Source: Actinomycetes bacterium (GTDB lineage Bacteria; Actinomycetota; Acidimicrobiia; Acidimicrobiales; RAAP-2). From it: 64,000 nucleotides of DNA. Made by a program: the position numbers and the translations under genes. Below are positions 10,399-18,395 of this stretch, piece after piece (position 1 is the stretch's first letter; each line of letters starts with the position of its first letter). The notes below the pieces were generated by a model, which did no database searches, was not told the origin of the DNA, and was given only the letters and a program-made list of their open reading frames with translations. The stretch is from contig JAJXZW010000004.1 in assembly GCA_021779855.1 (NCBI GenBank), forward strand, positions 42,926 through 106,925, given 5' to 3'.

Positions 10399-11051
10399 GC
10401 GAAGCGGGCATCGAGCCACGCCGCCTCGAGCTCGTCGAGGGACGCGAGCACCAGGTCGGCGAGGGCGAAGGCCGGTGCCCCGCGATCCTCGGCCACCGGT
10501 ACCGCGACCACCGTCATGCGCCCGGCCTTGCCGGCGAGGACCCCGGCCGCCGAGTCCTCGACGACCAGGCACGCCGTGGGGTCAACGTCGAGGGCCGCGG
10601 CGGCGCTCAGGAAGACGCCCGGGTGGGGCTTGCCGTAGGGCTCGTCCTCGGCCGAGTGGATCGCCGCGAAGCGACCGCGTAGCCCGAAGTGGTCGAGGCA
10701 GCGCTCGATGAGAGCCGTCGGGGTCGAGCTCGCGAGCCCGAGCGGCCCGCGCGCCGCAGCCAGGTCGAGCGCCCGCAGGGCCCCCGGCAGGAGACGACCC
10801 TCGCCCTCGACGAGGTCACCCACGCGCCCGAGGAGCTCGGCCACCACCGCCGCGTCGCTCGGTCCCCTCCAGGGCTGGCGAGCGCGCCAGTACGCCACGA
10901 CCTCCTCGACGAACATCCCCTTGGTCGTGCGCAGGTCGGCCGGCAGGACGACCCCGAGGCGCCCGAAGACCTCGTGCTCGGCTCGGTGCCAGAGCACCTC
11001 GGAGTCGATGAGGAGCCCGTCCATGTCGAACAGCGTCGCGCGCAGGGTCAC
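10395..11051 (-). CDS. HAD superfamily hydrolase (beta-phosphoglucomutase/sugar-phosphatase-like)
   Basis: A 218-aa HAD subfamily IA protein. Motif I is FDMDGLLIDSE with nucleophile D9 and acid/base D11. Motif II is the S/T of LASSTP near residue 108. Motif III/IV are K in EPYGKPHPGVF and VVEDSAAGV. The helical cap between motifs I and II fits small sugar phosphates (YniC/HxpB, beta-PGM-like). GTG 11051 is chosen because VTLRATLFDMDG matches the family N-terminus; a GTG at 11069 adds six residues. Substrate not determined. Confidence 0.88.
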   Translation of the reverse strand: MTLRATLFDMDGLLIDSEVLWHRAEHEVFGRLGVVLPADLRTTKGMFVEEVVAYWRARQPWRGPSDAAVVAELLGRVGDLVEGEGRLLPGALRALDLAAARGPLGLASSTPTALIERCLDHFGLRGRFAAIHSAEDEPYGKPHPGVFLSAAAALDVDPTACLVVEDSAAGVLAGKAGRMTVVAVPVAEDRGAPAFALADLVLASLDELEAAWLDARFA

Positions 11052-11077
11052 CCCGAGACCCTTGCACACCCCCGGTG

Positions 11078-11083
11078 TACCGT
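11078..11083 (+). promoter_or_regulatory. -10 hexamer TACCGT
   Basis: Ends 6 nt before GTG 11090; argues against the in-frame GTG at 11075, which lies upstream of the hexamer. Confidence 0.55.
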
Positions 11084-11089
11084 GAGCCC

Positions 11090-11983
11090 GTGAGGGTGCG
11101 CCCGCTTCGCCCGAGCGACGTGGACGCGGTGTGCGAACGGGTCAGCACCCGCGTGGCGGCCGCGGCGCAGCGCTTCCCGCTGCTCGAGGGGGCGCTCGAC
11201 CGCGGAGCACTGCGCGCCGCCGTGGCGAGCGTCGCGCCGGCGTGGGTGGCGCGCTCACGCGGCCGGGTCGTCGGCCACCTCACCGCGGCGCTGCTCGACG
11301 GGACGCGGCGCCGGGCCTGGGTCCCTCCCGACGGGGCGAGCTTCGACGACCCCGCCGTGCTCGCCGCCCTGCTCGAGGCCGCGGCGCCCGCGTGGCGCGA
11401 CGCGGGCGCGCGCGGGTTCTCGGTCTGGGCCTACGACGAGCCGGACGAGGTAGGCGCGTGGGAAGCGTGCGGGGCGTGTCTGCGCGCCCGCCGGGGCGTG
11501 CGCGCCCTCTCCTCGGACGACCCGGGCTCCGTGCCGGGGCTCGGGCTTCGCCGGGCCGGCGCCGGTGACCTCCAGGTCGCCCTCGTCCTCGACCGGTGGG
11601 GCGACCCCCCGGGCGCGCCCGCGCTCGAGGACGACGAGCGGCGCCGAGAAGTCGGGGCGCTGCTCGAGGACCCCGAGGTCGACTACCTCATCGCCGAACT
11701 CGACGGCCGGGCCGTCGCCCAGGCCGTCGTGATGGCGCTGCCGGCGCGCCGGGGCAGCCGAGCGAACGCCGTCCACCTGAGCGCCGTCGCGGTCGACCCG
11801 ACCCGGCGCGGGCGCGGCCTCGGGGCCGCCCTCGTCGAGGCGGCCCTCGAGCGGGCCCGCTCGGCCGGCTATGCCGTCGCCGAGGTCAACTGGCGCACCG
11901 TGGACCCCCGGGTCGAGCGCTTCTGGCGCGCGCGGGGGTTTGCGCCCACCCACGCGCTAGTCGAGGGACCGCTGGCGAACTAG
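11090..11983 (+). CDS. Two-domain GNAT acetyltransferase
   Basis: A 297-aa protein with two GNAT-like halves. The first (about 1-145) keeps the fold pattern but lacks a clear acetyl-CoA loop. The second (about 150-297) has VAVDPTRRGRGLGAALVEAAL near residue 230 and the terminal RFWRARGF. Such tandem GNATs include mycothiol synthase MshD, but nothing here proves that role, and the product is unassigned. Start chosen at GTG 11090 from the promoter spacing. It shares a CTAG stop with the convergent peroxidase gene. Confidence 0.8.
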   Translation: MRVRPLRPSDVDAVCERVSTRVAAAAQRFPLLEGALDRGALRAAVASVAPAWVARSRGRVVGHLTAALLDGTRRRAWVPPDGASFDDPAVLAALLEAAAPAWRDAGARGFSVWAYDEPDEVGAWEACGACLRARRGVRALSSDDPGSVPGLGLRRAGAGDLQVALVLDRWGDPPGAPALEDDERRREVGALLEDPEVDYLIAELDGRAVAQAVVMALPARRGSRANAVHLSAVAVDPTRRGRGLGAALVEAALERARSAGYAVAEVNWRTVDPRVERFWRARGFAPTHALVEGPLAN

Positions 11984-12462
11984 GAGAGCGCTGCCTCGAT
12001 GGCGGCGACGAGGATGGGATCCTCGGGGGTGACCTGCGGGGCGAAGCGCTGGACGGAGCCGTCGGAGGACACGAGGAACTTCTCGAAGTTCCAGCGGACG
12101 TCGCCCTGGTAGCCCTCGGCGTCGGCGACCGCCGTCAGCTCGTCGTAGAGGGGGTGGCGCCCCTCGCCGTTGACCTCGACCTTCTCGAACATCGGAAAGG
12201 TCACGCCGTAGGTGGTCGAGCAGAACGTCTGAATCTCCTGCGGGGTGCCCGGCTCCTGGGCGCCGAACTGGTTGCACGGGAAGCCCAGCACGCTGAAGCC
12301 CCGGTCCGCGTAGTTCTCGTGGAGCCGCTCGAGCCCCTCGTACTGGGGGGTCAGGCCGCACTTCGAGGCCACGTTCACGATCAGGACGGGTCGCCCGCGG
12401 TAGGGCTCGAGCGAGGCCGGCTCGCCCGAGAGGGTGCGCAGTGGTGCGTCGTAAATGGTCAT
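11980..12462 (-). CDS. Glutathione-peroxidase-fold thiol peroxidase
   Basis: Reduces hydroperoxides; actinobacterial members normally use thioredoxin or mycoredoxin rather than glutathione. The 160-aa product has all three family blocks: VNVASKCGLTPQY (peroxidatic Cys near 37), LGFPCNQFG (second Cys near 65) and WNFEKFLV near 129. Cysteine replaces selenocysteine. ATG 12462 lies 6 nt after TAGGGT. The quinone oxidoreductase starts divergently 48 nt away. Confidence 0.94.
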   Translation of the reverse strand: MTIYDAPLRTLSGEPASLEPYRGRPVLIVNVASKCGLTPQYEGLERLHENYADRGFSVLGFPCNQFGAQEPGTPQEIQTFCSTTYGVTFPMFEKVEVNGEGRHPLYDELTAVADAEGYQGDVRWNFEKFLVSSDGSVQRFAPQVTPEDPILVAAIEAALS

Positions 12463-12468
12463 GGTCGG

Positions 12469-12474
12469 ACCCTA
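12469..12474 (-). promoter_or_regulatory. -10 hexamer TAGGGT of the peroxidase gene
   Basis: Minus strand; ends 6 nt before ATG 12462. Confidence 0.55.
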
Positions 12475-12497
12475 GCGGCTGGGGCACCGCCGACCCC

Positions 12498-12503
12498 TAC
12501 GCT
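12498..12503 (+). promoter_or_regulatory. -10 hexamer TACGCT of the quinone oxidoreductase gene
   Basis: Ends 6 nt before GTG 12510 and decides that start. Confidence 0.55.
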
Positions 12504-12509
12504 GGTCGC

Positions 12510-13460
12510 GTGTTCGCCCTCGTCATCGACGACGGATCCCTCGCCTGGCGTGAGCGCCCGGACCCCGCCCCGGGTCCGGGCGACGTGCTGGTCGACGTGG
12601 CGGCGGCCGGGCTGAACGCCGCCGACCTCCTCCAGCGTCGTGGCCTCTACCCGGCCCCGCCCGGCGTGCCCGCCGACGTGCCCGGCCTCGAGCTCTCCGG
12701 GCGCGTCGTGGCGGTGGGCGACGGGGTCGACGGGTCGTGGGTGGGGCGCCGGGTGGCCGCACTGACCGGCGGCGGCGCCCAGGCCACGCGCTGCGTCGTG
12801 CCGCTCGAGCACCTTCTCGAGGTGCCCGAGGGCGTCGGACTCGTCGAGGCCGCGGGCTTCCCCGAGGCCTTCTGCACCGCCCACGACGCCCTCCTCACCC
12901 AGGGCGGCCTCGCCACGGGCCAGCGGCTGCTCGTCACCGGGGCCGCCGGCGGGGTGGGTTGCGCGGCGGTGCAGATCGGTCACGCGCTCGGCGCCACGGT
13001 CGTCGCGCTCACGCGCGACCGGCGCCACGACGAGGCCCTGCGCGGGCTCGGGGCCGACGAGACCGTCGTCGCGGACGACCTCGCCACGACCGAGCCCGTC
13101 GACGTCGTGCTCGAGCTCGTCGGTGCGGCGACGCTGCCCGCGGTCCTGCGCCGGGTGCGGCCCCGCGGGCGAGTAGTCGTCGTCGGGGTCGGATCGGGCG
13201 CCCGAGTCGAGCTCGACCTCCTCGCCGTGATGGGCGCTCGGCTCACCCTCACCGGATCCACCCTGCGCAGCCGCACGCGCGACGAGAAGGCCGCCGTGGT
13301 CGGTCGCGTCGCGCGCGACCTCGGGCCACGCTGGCACGACGGGGGGCTGCGCGTCCCGGTCGCCGAGGTCGTCGACCTTCGCGACGGGGCCCGCGCCTAC
13401 GACACGTTCGCCCGACCCGGCAAGCTCGGCAAGATCGTGCTCACCGCGGGGCTGACGTGA
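12510..13460 (+). CDS. Zinc-free MDR quinone oxidoreductase (QOR/PIG3-like)
   Basis: A 316-aa medium-chain NADPH-dependent reductase of quinones. The N-terminal GroES-like domain contains GLNAADLLQRRGLYPAPPG (near 34-52). The Rossmann domain has VTGAAGGVGCAAVQIGHALGATVVA at about 147-171, but the structural/catalytic zinc cysteines of alcohol dehydrogenases are absent. The LQRRGxYP wording is typical of the PIG3/TP53I3 group. It overlaps the small DUF5522 gene by GTGA. Confidence 0.9.
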   Translation: MFALVIDDGSLAWRERPDPAPGPGDVLVDVAAAGLNAADLLQRRGLYPAPPGVPADVPGLELSGRVVAVGDGVDGSWVGRRVAALTGGGAQATRCVVPLEHLLEVPEGVGLVEAAGFPEAFCTAHDALLTQGGLATGQRLLVTGAAGGVGCAAVQIGHALGATVVALTRDRRHDEALRGLGADETVVADDLATTEPVDVVLELVGAATLPAVLRRVRPRGRVVVVGVGSGARVELDLLAVMGARLTLTGSTLRSRTRDEKAAVVGRVARDLGPRWHDGGLRVPVAEVVDLRDGARAYDTFARPGKLGKIVLTAGLT

Positions 13461-13669
13461 GCGGACGGGTGCCGCATCGCTCGCGGCTCGACCCCTCGCG
13501 CCCCGACTACGCCACGATCCTCGCCGCGCACGACGCGGCCGTGCGCGCCGGCCAACCCACCTACCGGGACCCCACGACCGGGCTCAGCGTCCTCACGGCC
13601 GCCACCCACCTCGCGCGCGGCGCGTGCTGCGCCAGTGGCTGTCGCCACTGCCCGTACCTCGTCGACTAG
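13457..13669 (+). CDS. DUF5522 small Cys-rich protein
   Basis: A 70-aa protein starting at GTG 13457 inside the oxidoreductase stop (GTGA). The C-terminus carries a cluster C57-C58-x3-C62-x2-C65 in RGACCASGCRHCPY, the hallmark of DUF5522; it probably binds a metal, though no function is established. Translational coupling to a quinone oxidoreductase suggests a related redox role; that is inference. Its TAG stop is the CTAG shared with alanine dehydrogenase. Confidence 0.85.
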   Translation: MSGRVPHRSRLDPSRPDYATILAAHDAAVRAGQPTYRDPTTGLSVLTAATHLARGACCASGCRHCPYLVD

Positions 13670-14781
13670 ACGGAGGCCAGCGGGGTGTAGTCGAGCCCGA
13701 GGGACTCCGCGACCGGCCCGTAGGTGACGTGGCCGTGCACCACGTTCACGCCCTCGGCGAGCGCCGCGTCGGCCGCCACGGCGTCGCGCCAGCCACGCTG
13801 GGCCAGCTCGACGACGTAGGGCAGCGTCGCGTTCGACAGGGCTCGCGTAGAGGTGGCCGGGACGGCCCCGGGCATGTTGGCCACGCAGTAGAAGATCGAG
13901 TCGTGGACGGCGAAGACCGGGTCCGAGTGCGTTGTCGGACGCGTCCCCTGGAAGCAGCCGCCCTGGTCCACGGCGATGTCGACGAGCACCGAGCCGGGCT
14001 TCATCTGGGCCACGAGGTCGTTCGAGACGAGCTTGGGGGCGCGCGCACCCACCACTAGAACGGCGCCGATGACGATGTCGGCCTCGCGACACGACTCCTC
14101 GATGGAGAGCACCGACGACGCCAGCGTCGCCACGCGGCCATCGAAGACGGTGTCCACGTGGCGCAGCCGCTCAAGGTTCTTGTCGAGGACCGTCACCTCG
14201 GCGTGCAGGCCGAGGGCGACGGTCGCGGCCGACATCCCCGACACCCCGGCCCCGATGATTACGACCTTGGCCGGCGCCACGCCCGGGACGCCCGAGACGA
14301 GGGTCCCGTGGCCGCCGCCGGGGCGCATGAGGTGGTGAGCCCCCATCATCGGGGCCATGCGGCCCGCGACCTCGCTCATCGGCGCTAGCAGCGGCAGGCT
14401 GTTGTCCGGCAGGCGCACCGTCTCGTACGCGATGGCCACGTTGCCGGCCTTCACGAGCGCGTCGGTGCACTCACGGCTGGCGGCCAGGTGCAGGTAGGTG
14501 AAGAGCACCTGGCCCTCGCGGGCCGACAGGCGGTGGTACTCCTCGGCGACGGGCTCTTTCACCTTGAGCAGCATCTCGCTCTCGGCCCAGACGTCGTCGG
14601 CCCGCTCGACCAGGGTCGCGCCGTTGGCCACGTACTGCTCGTCCGGGATCGACGAGCCGAGGCCCGCGCCCCGCTCGACCAGCACCCGGTGGCCGAGACT
14701 GGTCAACTCCCTCGCCCCCGCCGGCGTCAGAGCGACACGCCCCTCGTCGGTCTTGATCTCAGTCACAACTCCGATGATCAT
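13666..14781 (-). CDS. ald: Alanine dehydrogenase
   Basis: Interconverts L-alanine and pyruvate plus ammonia with NAD. The 371-aa product matches the family length. The N-terminus MIIGVVTEIKTDEGRVALTPAG contains the substrate-binding Arg, and K-containing VKEPVAEEY lies near residue 75. The NAD-binding VVIIGAGVSGMSAATVALGL lies near 172. RBS GAGAGGTGATC precedes ATG 14781. It sits next to an aminotransferase/aldehyde dehydrogenase module; it could turn the alanine made by a pyruvate-dependent aminotransferase back into pyruvate (inference). Confidence 0.96.
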   Translation of the reverse strand: MIIGVVTEIKTDEGRVALTPAGARELTSLGHRVLVERGAGLGSSIPDEQYVANGATLVERADDVWAESEMLLKVKEPVAEEYHRLSAREGQVLFTYLHLAASRECTDALVKAGNVAIAYETVRLPDNSLPLLAPMSEVAGRMAPMMGAHHLMRPGGGHGTLVSGVPGVAPAKVVIIGAGVSGMSAATVALGLHAEVTVLDKNLERLRHVDTVFDGRVATLASSVLSIEESCREADIVIGAVLVVGARAPKLVSNDLVAQMKPGSVLVDIAVDQGGCFQGTRPTTHSDPVFAVHDSIFYCVANMPGAVPATSTRALSNATLPYVVELAQRGWRDAVAADAALAEGVNVVHGHVTYGPVAESLGLDYTPLASV

Positions 14782-14803
14782 CGTCGATCACCTCTCACTC
14801 TCC

Positions 14804-14818
14804 GGGTGCCCCGCACCC
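14804..14818. terminator. Small hairpin between aldehyde dehydrogenase and ald
   Basis: GGGTGC-CCC-GCACCC in the 49-nt gap. With 6 bp of stem and no T-run it may attenuate rather than end transcription from the aldehyde dehydrogenase gene into ald. Confidence 0.4.
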
Positions 14819-14830
14819 ACTCAGGTCGGA

Positions 14831-16258
14831 TCAGAACTCGATGTTGTGCATCACGTGCTTTATGCGTGTGTAGTCCTCGAAGCCGTACACCGACAGGTCC
14901 TTGCCGTAGCCGGAGCGCTTGTAGCCGCCGTGGGGCATCTCGGCCACGAGCGGGATGTGGGTGTTGACCCACACGCAGCCGAAGTCGAGGTCACGGGTCA
15001 TGCGCATCGCGCGCGAGTGGTCCCGGGTCCACACCGAGGACGCGAGGCCGTAGTCCACGCCGTTGGCCCACTCAACCGCCTGGGCCTCGTCGGTGAACTT
15101 CTGGACCGTGATCACCGGGCCGAAGATCTCGTTCTGGATCATCTCGTCGTCCTGGTGGAGGTCGGCGACGACCGTCGGGGCGAGGAAGTAGCCGGCGTCG
15201 CGCACGCGCTCGCCGCCGGTGACGACCGTGGCGTGGGGCGGGCGACGGTTCAAGAAGCCCGTGACCCGCTCGAACTGGTTGACGTTGTTCACCGGCCCGA
15301 CGAAGGCGTCCTCGTCCTCGGGCGCGCCGACGACCGTCTGGCGGGCCTCGGCGGCCAGGGCGTCGACGAAGTCGCTGTAGACCCCGGCCTCGGCCAGCAC
15401 CCGCGTCGCGGCCGTGCAGTCCTGGCCGGCGTTGAAGTAACCGGCGATGGCGATAGCCTCGACCGCCGCCTCGACGTCGACGTCGTCGAAGACGACGACC
15501 GGGGCCTTGCCCCCGAGCTCGAGGTGGACACGCTTCAACCCCTTGGCGGCCGAGCCGGCCACCTCGCTGCCCGCGCGCACCGACCCGGTGATCGAGACCA
15601 TCGCGGGAGTGGGGTGCTCGACGAGGGCCCGGCCCGTGTCGCGGTCGCCGCAGATCACGTTGAAGACCCCGGCCGGCAGGACCTCGGCCATGAGCTGGGC
15701 CATGAACAGCGTCGAGGCGGGCGTCGTGTCGCTCGGCTTGAGGACCATGGTGTTGCCGGCCGCGAGCGCGGGCGCCCACTTCCAGGTCGCCATCATCATC
15801 GGGTAGTTCCACGGGGTCACCGCCCCGCACACCCCGACCGGCTCGCGCCGGACGTAGCTCGTCATGCCCTCCATGTACTCGGTCGCGCCGCGCCCCTCGA
15901 GGAGTCGAGCCGCCCCCGCGAAGAAGCGGATCTGGTCGACCATGGGCGGGATCTCCTCGGCCAACGTGACGGCCACGATCTTGCCGGTGTTCTCGGCCTC
16001 GATCGCGACGATCTCGTCCTTGCGCGCCTCGATGAGGTCGGCGATCTGCAGCAGCATGAACGAGCGCTGGGACGGCGTCGTGCGACGCCACGCCGTGAAC
16101 GCGCCGGCCGCGGCCGCGAAGGCCCGGTCCACGTCCTTGTCGTTGGACACGGGCGTCTCGGCGAAGGGCTGGCCGGTGACCGGACTGATCAGCTCCACGT
16201 ACTGGCCACTGGAGGGCGCTACCGACTCGCCACCGATGAAGTTCTCCAGACGACGCAT
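14831..16258 (-). CDS. Aldehyde dehydrogenase, gamma-aminobutyraldehyde dehydrogenase-like
   Basis: A 475-aa NAD-dependent enzyme starting at ATG 16258 behind AAGGAG. General base E247 (LELGGKAP) and nucleophile C281 (FNAGQDCTAAT). The ending MPHGGYKRSGYGKDLSVYGFEDYTRIKHVM closely follows PatD-type enzymes that oxidise 4-aminobutanal to GABA. Divergent from an Lrp regulator and a class III aminotransferase, it fits the second step of putrescine breakdown. The substrate is an inference from pattern and context. Confidence 0.9.
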   Translation of the reverse strand: MRRLENFIGGESVAPSSGQYVELISPVTGQPFAETPVSNDKDVDRAFAAAAGAFTAWRRTTPSQRSFMLLQIADLIEARKDEIVAIEAENTGKIVAVTLAEEIPPMVDQIRFFAGAARLLEGRGATEYMEGMTSYVRREPVGVCGAVTPWNYPMMMATWKWAPALAAGNTMVLKPSDTTPASTLFMAQLMAEVLPAGVFNVICGDRDTGRALVEHPTPAMVSITGSVRAGSEVAGSAAKGLKRVHLELGGKAPVVVFDDVDVEAAVEAIAIAGYFNAGQDCTAATRVLAEAGVYSDFVDALAAEARQTVVGAPEDEDAFVGPVNNVNQFERVTGFLNRRPPHATVVTGGERVRDAGYFLAPTVVADLHQDDEMIQNEIFGPVITVQKFTDEAQAVEWANGVDYGLASSVWTRDHSRAMRMTRDLDFGCVWVNTHIPLVAEMPHGGYKRSGYGKDLSVYGFEDYTRIKHVMHNIEF

Positions 16259-16450
16259 GCTGTCTCCTTGGCTCGCGACGCCCCCGCGCGGCGTCACTCG
16301 TCACTCTGCCAGATGGCCTCGGACCACGCAAACCGAGATTATGAAAACAGTCGCAATATCGAATTATCACGCCGGTATCAGTCGTCAAGACCTGCTATAC
16401 TTTCATTATCCGTTGCGTAGCGACCTCGTCGCTGCGCAGGGGTAAGTCCA
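16259..16450. promoter_or_regulatory. Divergent control region with structured lrp leader
   Basis: A 192-nt AT-richer gap between the aldehyde dehydrogenase and Lrp genes. TATACT at 16396-16401 is a near-consensus -10 toward lrp. TTGACG (minus, 16388-16383) followed after 16 bp by TAATTC suits the other direction. In the presumed lrp leader, a 10-bp stem (16415-16424 with 16428-16437, one G-T pair, CTC loop) stands directly before the GGGG ribosome-binding stretch (16439-16442). Lrp-type autoregulation is expected. Confidence 0.6.
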
Positions 16451-16975
16451 ATGCCAGCAGCCAAAGCACCGCGAAAGGGCCGCTCGGGCGTCGAACGCCT
16501 GGCCCCAGACCCCGCGAACGGGGTACCGGCAGCGCTCGACGACCTCGACCGCAGGATCATCACGCTCCTGCAAGAGGACGGCCGTCGCGCCTACGGCGCC
16601 ATCGCCGCCGAGGTCGGTCTCTCCGAGGCCGCGGTGCGCCGACGCGTGCAGCGACTCCGCGACACCGGAGTCATGCAGATCGTCGCGATCACCGACCCGC
16701 TCCAGCTCGGCTACGGCCGAGAGGCGCTGGTGGGTATTCGCGTCCACGGCGACGTACGGCTGGTGGCGGACAAGGTGGCGGCGATCGAGGAGGCCAACTA
16801 CGTCGTGATGACGGCCGGCAGCTTCGACATCATCGCCGAGGTGATCGCCGGGGACGACAACGCCCTGGTGCACCTCCTCAACGACTCGATCCGCTCGATT
16901 CCGGGCGTGACCGAGGTCGAGACCTTCGTATACCTGAAACTAGCCAAGCAGACCTACGCCTGGGGGACCAAGTGA
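16451..16975 (+). CDS. Lrp/AsnC family transcriptional regulator
   Basis: A 174-aa protein: a basic N-terminal tail (1-28), winged HTH (about 30-80: LDDLDRRIITLLQEDGRRAYGAIAAEVGLSEAAVRRRVQRL), and an effector (RAM) domain (about 90-170) with VVMTAGSFDIIAEVIAGDDNALVHLLND. Members sense amino acids or amines. The stop overlaps the aminotransferase start as GTGA, so regulator and enzyme are co-expressed. It probably controls both the divergent dehydrogenase and its own operon. Confidence 0.94.
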   Translation: MPAAKAPRKGRSGVERLAPDPANGVPAALDDLDRRIITLLQEDGRRAYGAIAAEVGLSEAAVRRRVQRLRDTGVMQIVAITDPLQLGYGREALVGIRVHGDVRLVADKVAAIEEANYVVMTAGSFDIIAEVIAGDDNALVHLLNDSIRSIPGVTEVETFVYLKLAKQTYAWGTK

Positions 16976-18393
16976 CATTGAACGACACCATCACCGACGG
17001 AATCACCGTGGCCGACGAGAGACATCCGAGCCATAACTACTCCGAACGAGCCCGGCGCCACCTCTGGCTGCAGATGTCGCGGATGGGCGCCTACGACGAG
17101 CTCAACGAGATCCCCATCATGGTCCGGGGCAAGGGCACCCGGGTCTACGACGCCAACGGGACCGAGTACATCGACGGGCTCTCGGGCCTGTTCACCAACA
17201 CCCTCGGCTACGGCCGGTCCGAGATCGCCGAGGTCGCGGCCCGCCAAATGAACGAGCTCCACTTCTTCCCGCTGTGGACCTACGCCCACCCCCGGGCCAT
17301 CGAGCTCGCCGAGCGCCTCGCGACCCTCGCCCCGGGCGACCTCAATCGGGTGTTCTTCACGACCGGCGGCGGCGAGGCCAACGAGAGCGCGTGGAAGCTC
17401 GCGCGCCAGTACCACCGAATCCGCGGCGACGTGGACCGCTACAAGGTGATCAGCCGTGACGTCGCCTACCACGGCACCACGATGGGCGCACTCACCATCA
17501 CCTCTCTCGACCCCTACCGCGACCCCTTCCTGCCCCTGGTGCCCGGGGCGGTCAAGGTCCCCGCGACCAACATCTACCGCGCGCCGGTGCACGGCGACGA
17601 CCCCGAGGCGTTCGGCCTGTGGTCGGCCCAGCAGATCGAGGAGGCGATCCTGCGCGAAGGGCCCGAGACCGTGGCCGCCGTCTTCCTCGAGCCGGTGCAG
17701 AACGCCGGGGGCTGCTTCACCCCGCCACCGGGCTACTGGCAGGCGGTGCGCGAGACCTGCGACCGCTACGGGGTCCTGCTCGTCTCGGACGAGGTGATCT
17801 GCGCCTTCGGTCGTATCGGCACGTGGTTCGGCGGCCAGAAGTACGACTACGTCCCCGACATCATCACCGCGGCCAAGGCCCTCACGGCCGGCTACGCGCC
17901 GCTGGGCGCGATGATCGTCTCGGACCGGGTCGCCGAGCCGTTCCAGCACGACGAGACCGCGTTCTTCCACGGCTTCACCTGGTCGGGCCACCCGGTCTCG
18001 TGCGCGGTGGCGCTCGAGACCCTGCGGATCGTCGAGGAGGAGAAGCTCCTCGACAACGTGCTCGCGAACCAGGACTACTTCCGTGACAGCCTCGAGGCCC
18101 TGAAGGAGATCCCCATCGTCGGCGACGTGCGCGGGACGGGCTACTTCTGGGGCGTCGAGCTCGTGAAGGACCAGAAGACCAAGGAGACCTGGAGCGGTGA
18201 GGCCGCCGAACGGCTCCTGCGCGGCTACGTCTCCAAGGAGGTGTTCCGCCGGGGGCTGATCTGCCGCAGCGACGACCGGGGCGACCCCGTCGTCCAGCTG
18301 GCCCCGCCCCTGGTGTGCACCCGCGAGGACATCGACGCGATGGTCGGCGTCCTGCGCGAGGTCTTCACCGGCGCCGCCCAGCTGAACTTCTAG
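16972..18393 (+). CDS. Class III PLP aminotransferase (putrescine/omega-amino-acid:pyruvate type)
   Basis: A 473-aa omega-aminotransferase. PLP-phosphate loop TGGGEANESAWKLARQ at 131-146; the Asp that holds PLP is D273 in VSDEVICAFGR; the Schiff-base lysine is K302 in AAKALTAGY. Actinobacterial homologues are usually labelled aspartate aminotransferase family, although the fold class uses terminal amines. With the aminobutyraldehyde dehydrogenase divergent to it, putrescine or GABA with pyruvate is the most likely donor/acceptor pair. Start GTG 16972 (GTGACA), coupled to lrp. Confidence 0.9.
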   Translation: MTLNDTITDGITVADERHPSHNYSERARRHLWLQMSRMGAYDELNEIPIMVRGKGTRVYDANGTEYIDGLSGLFTNTLGYGRSEIAEVAARQMNELHFFPLWTYAHPRAIELAERLATLAPGDLNRVFFTTGGGEANESAWKLARQYHRIRGDVDRYKVISRDVAYHGTTMGALTITSLDPYRDPFLPLVPGAVKVPATNIYRAPVHGDDPEAFGLWSAQQIEEAILREGPETVAAVFLEPVQNAGGCFTPPPGYWQAVRETCDRYGVLLVSDEVICAFGRIGTWFGGQKYDYVPDIITAAKALTAGYAPLGAMIVSDRVAEPFQHDETAFFHGFTWSGHPVSCAVALETLRIVEEEKLLDNVLANQDYFRDSLEALKEIPIVGDVRGTGYFWGVELVKDQKTKETWSGEAAERLLRGYVSKEVFRRGLICRSDDRGDPVVQLAPPLVCTREDIDAMVGVLREVFTGAAQLNF

Positions 18394-18395
18394 TC

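Noticed and set aside
8442..10682. 746-codon open frame on the plus strand
   Set aside because: It spans ileS antisense, the GNAT gene in another frame and the HAD gene antisense; no recognisable domain.
16415..16437. Riboswitch in the lrp leader
   Set aside because: Only a single short stem is visible; no conserved aptamer-like layout recognised.
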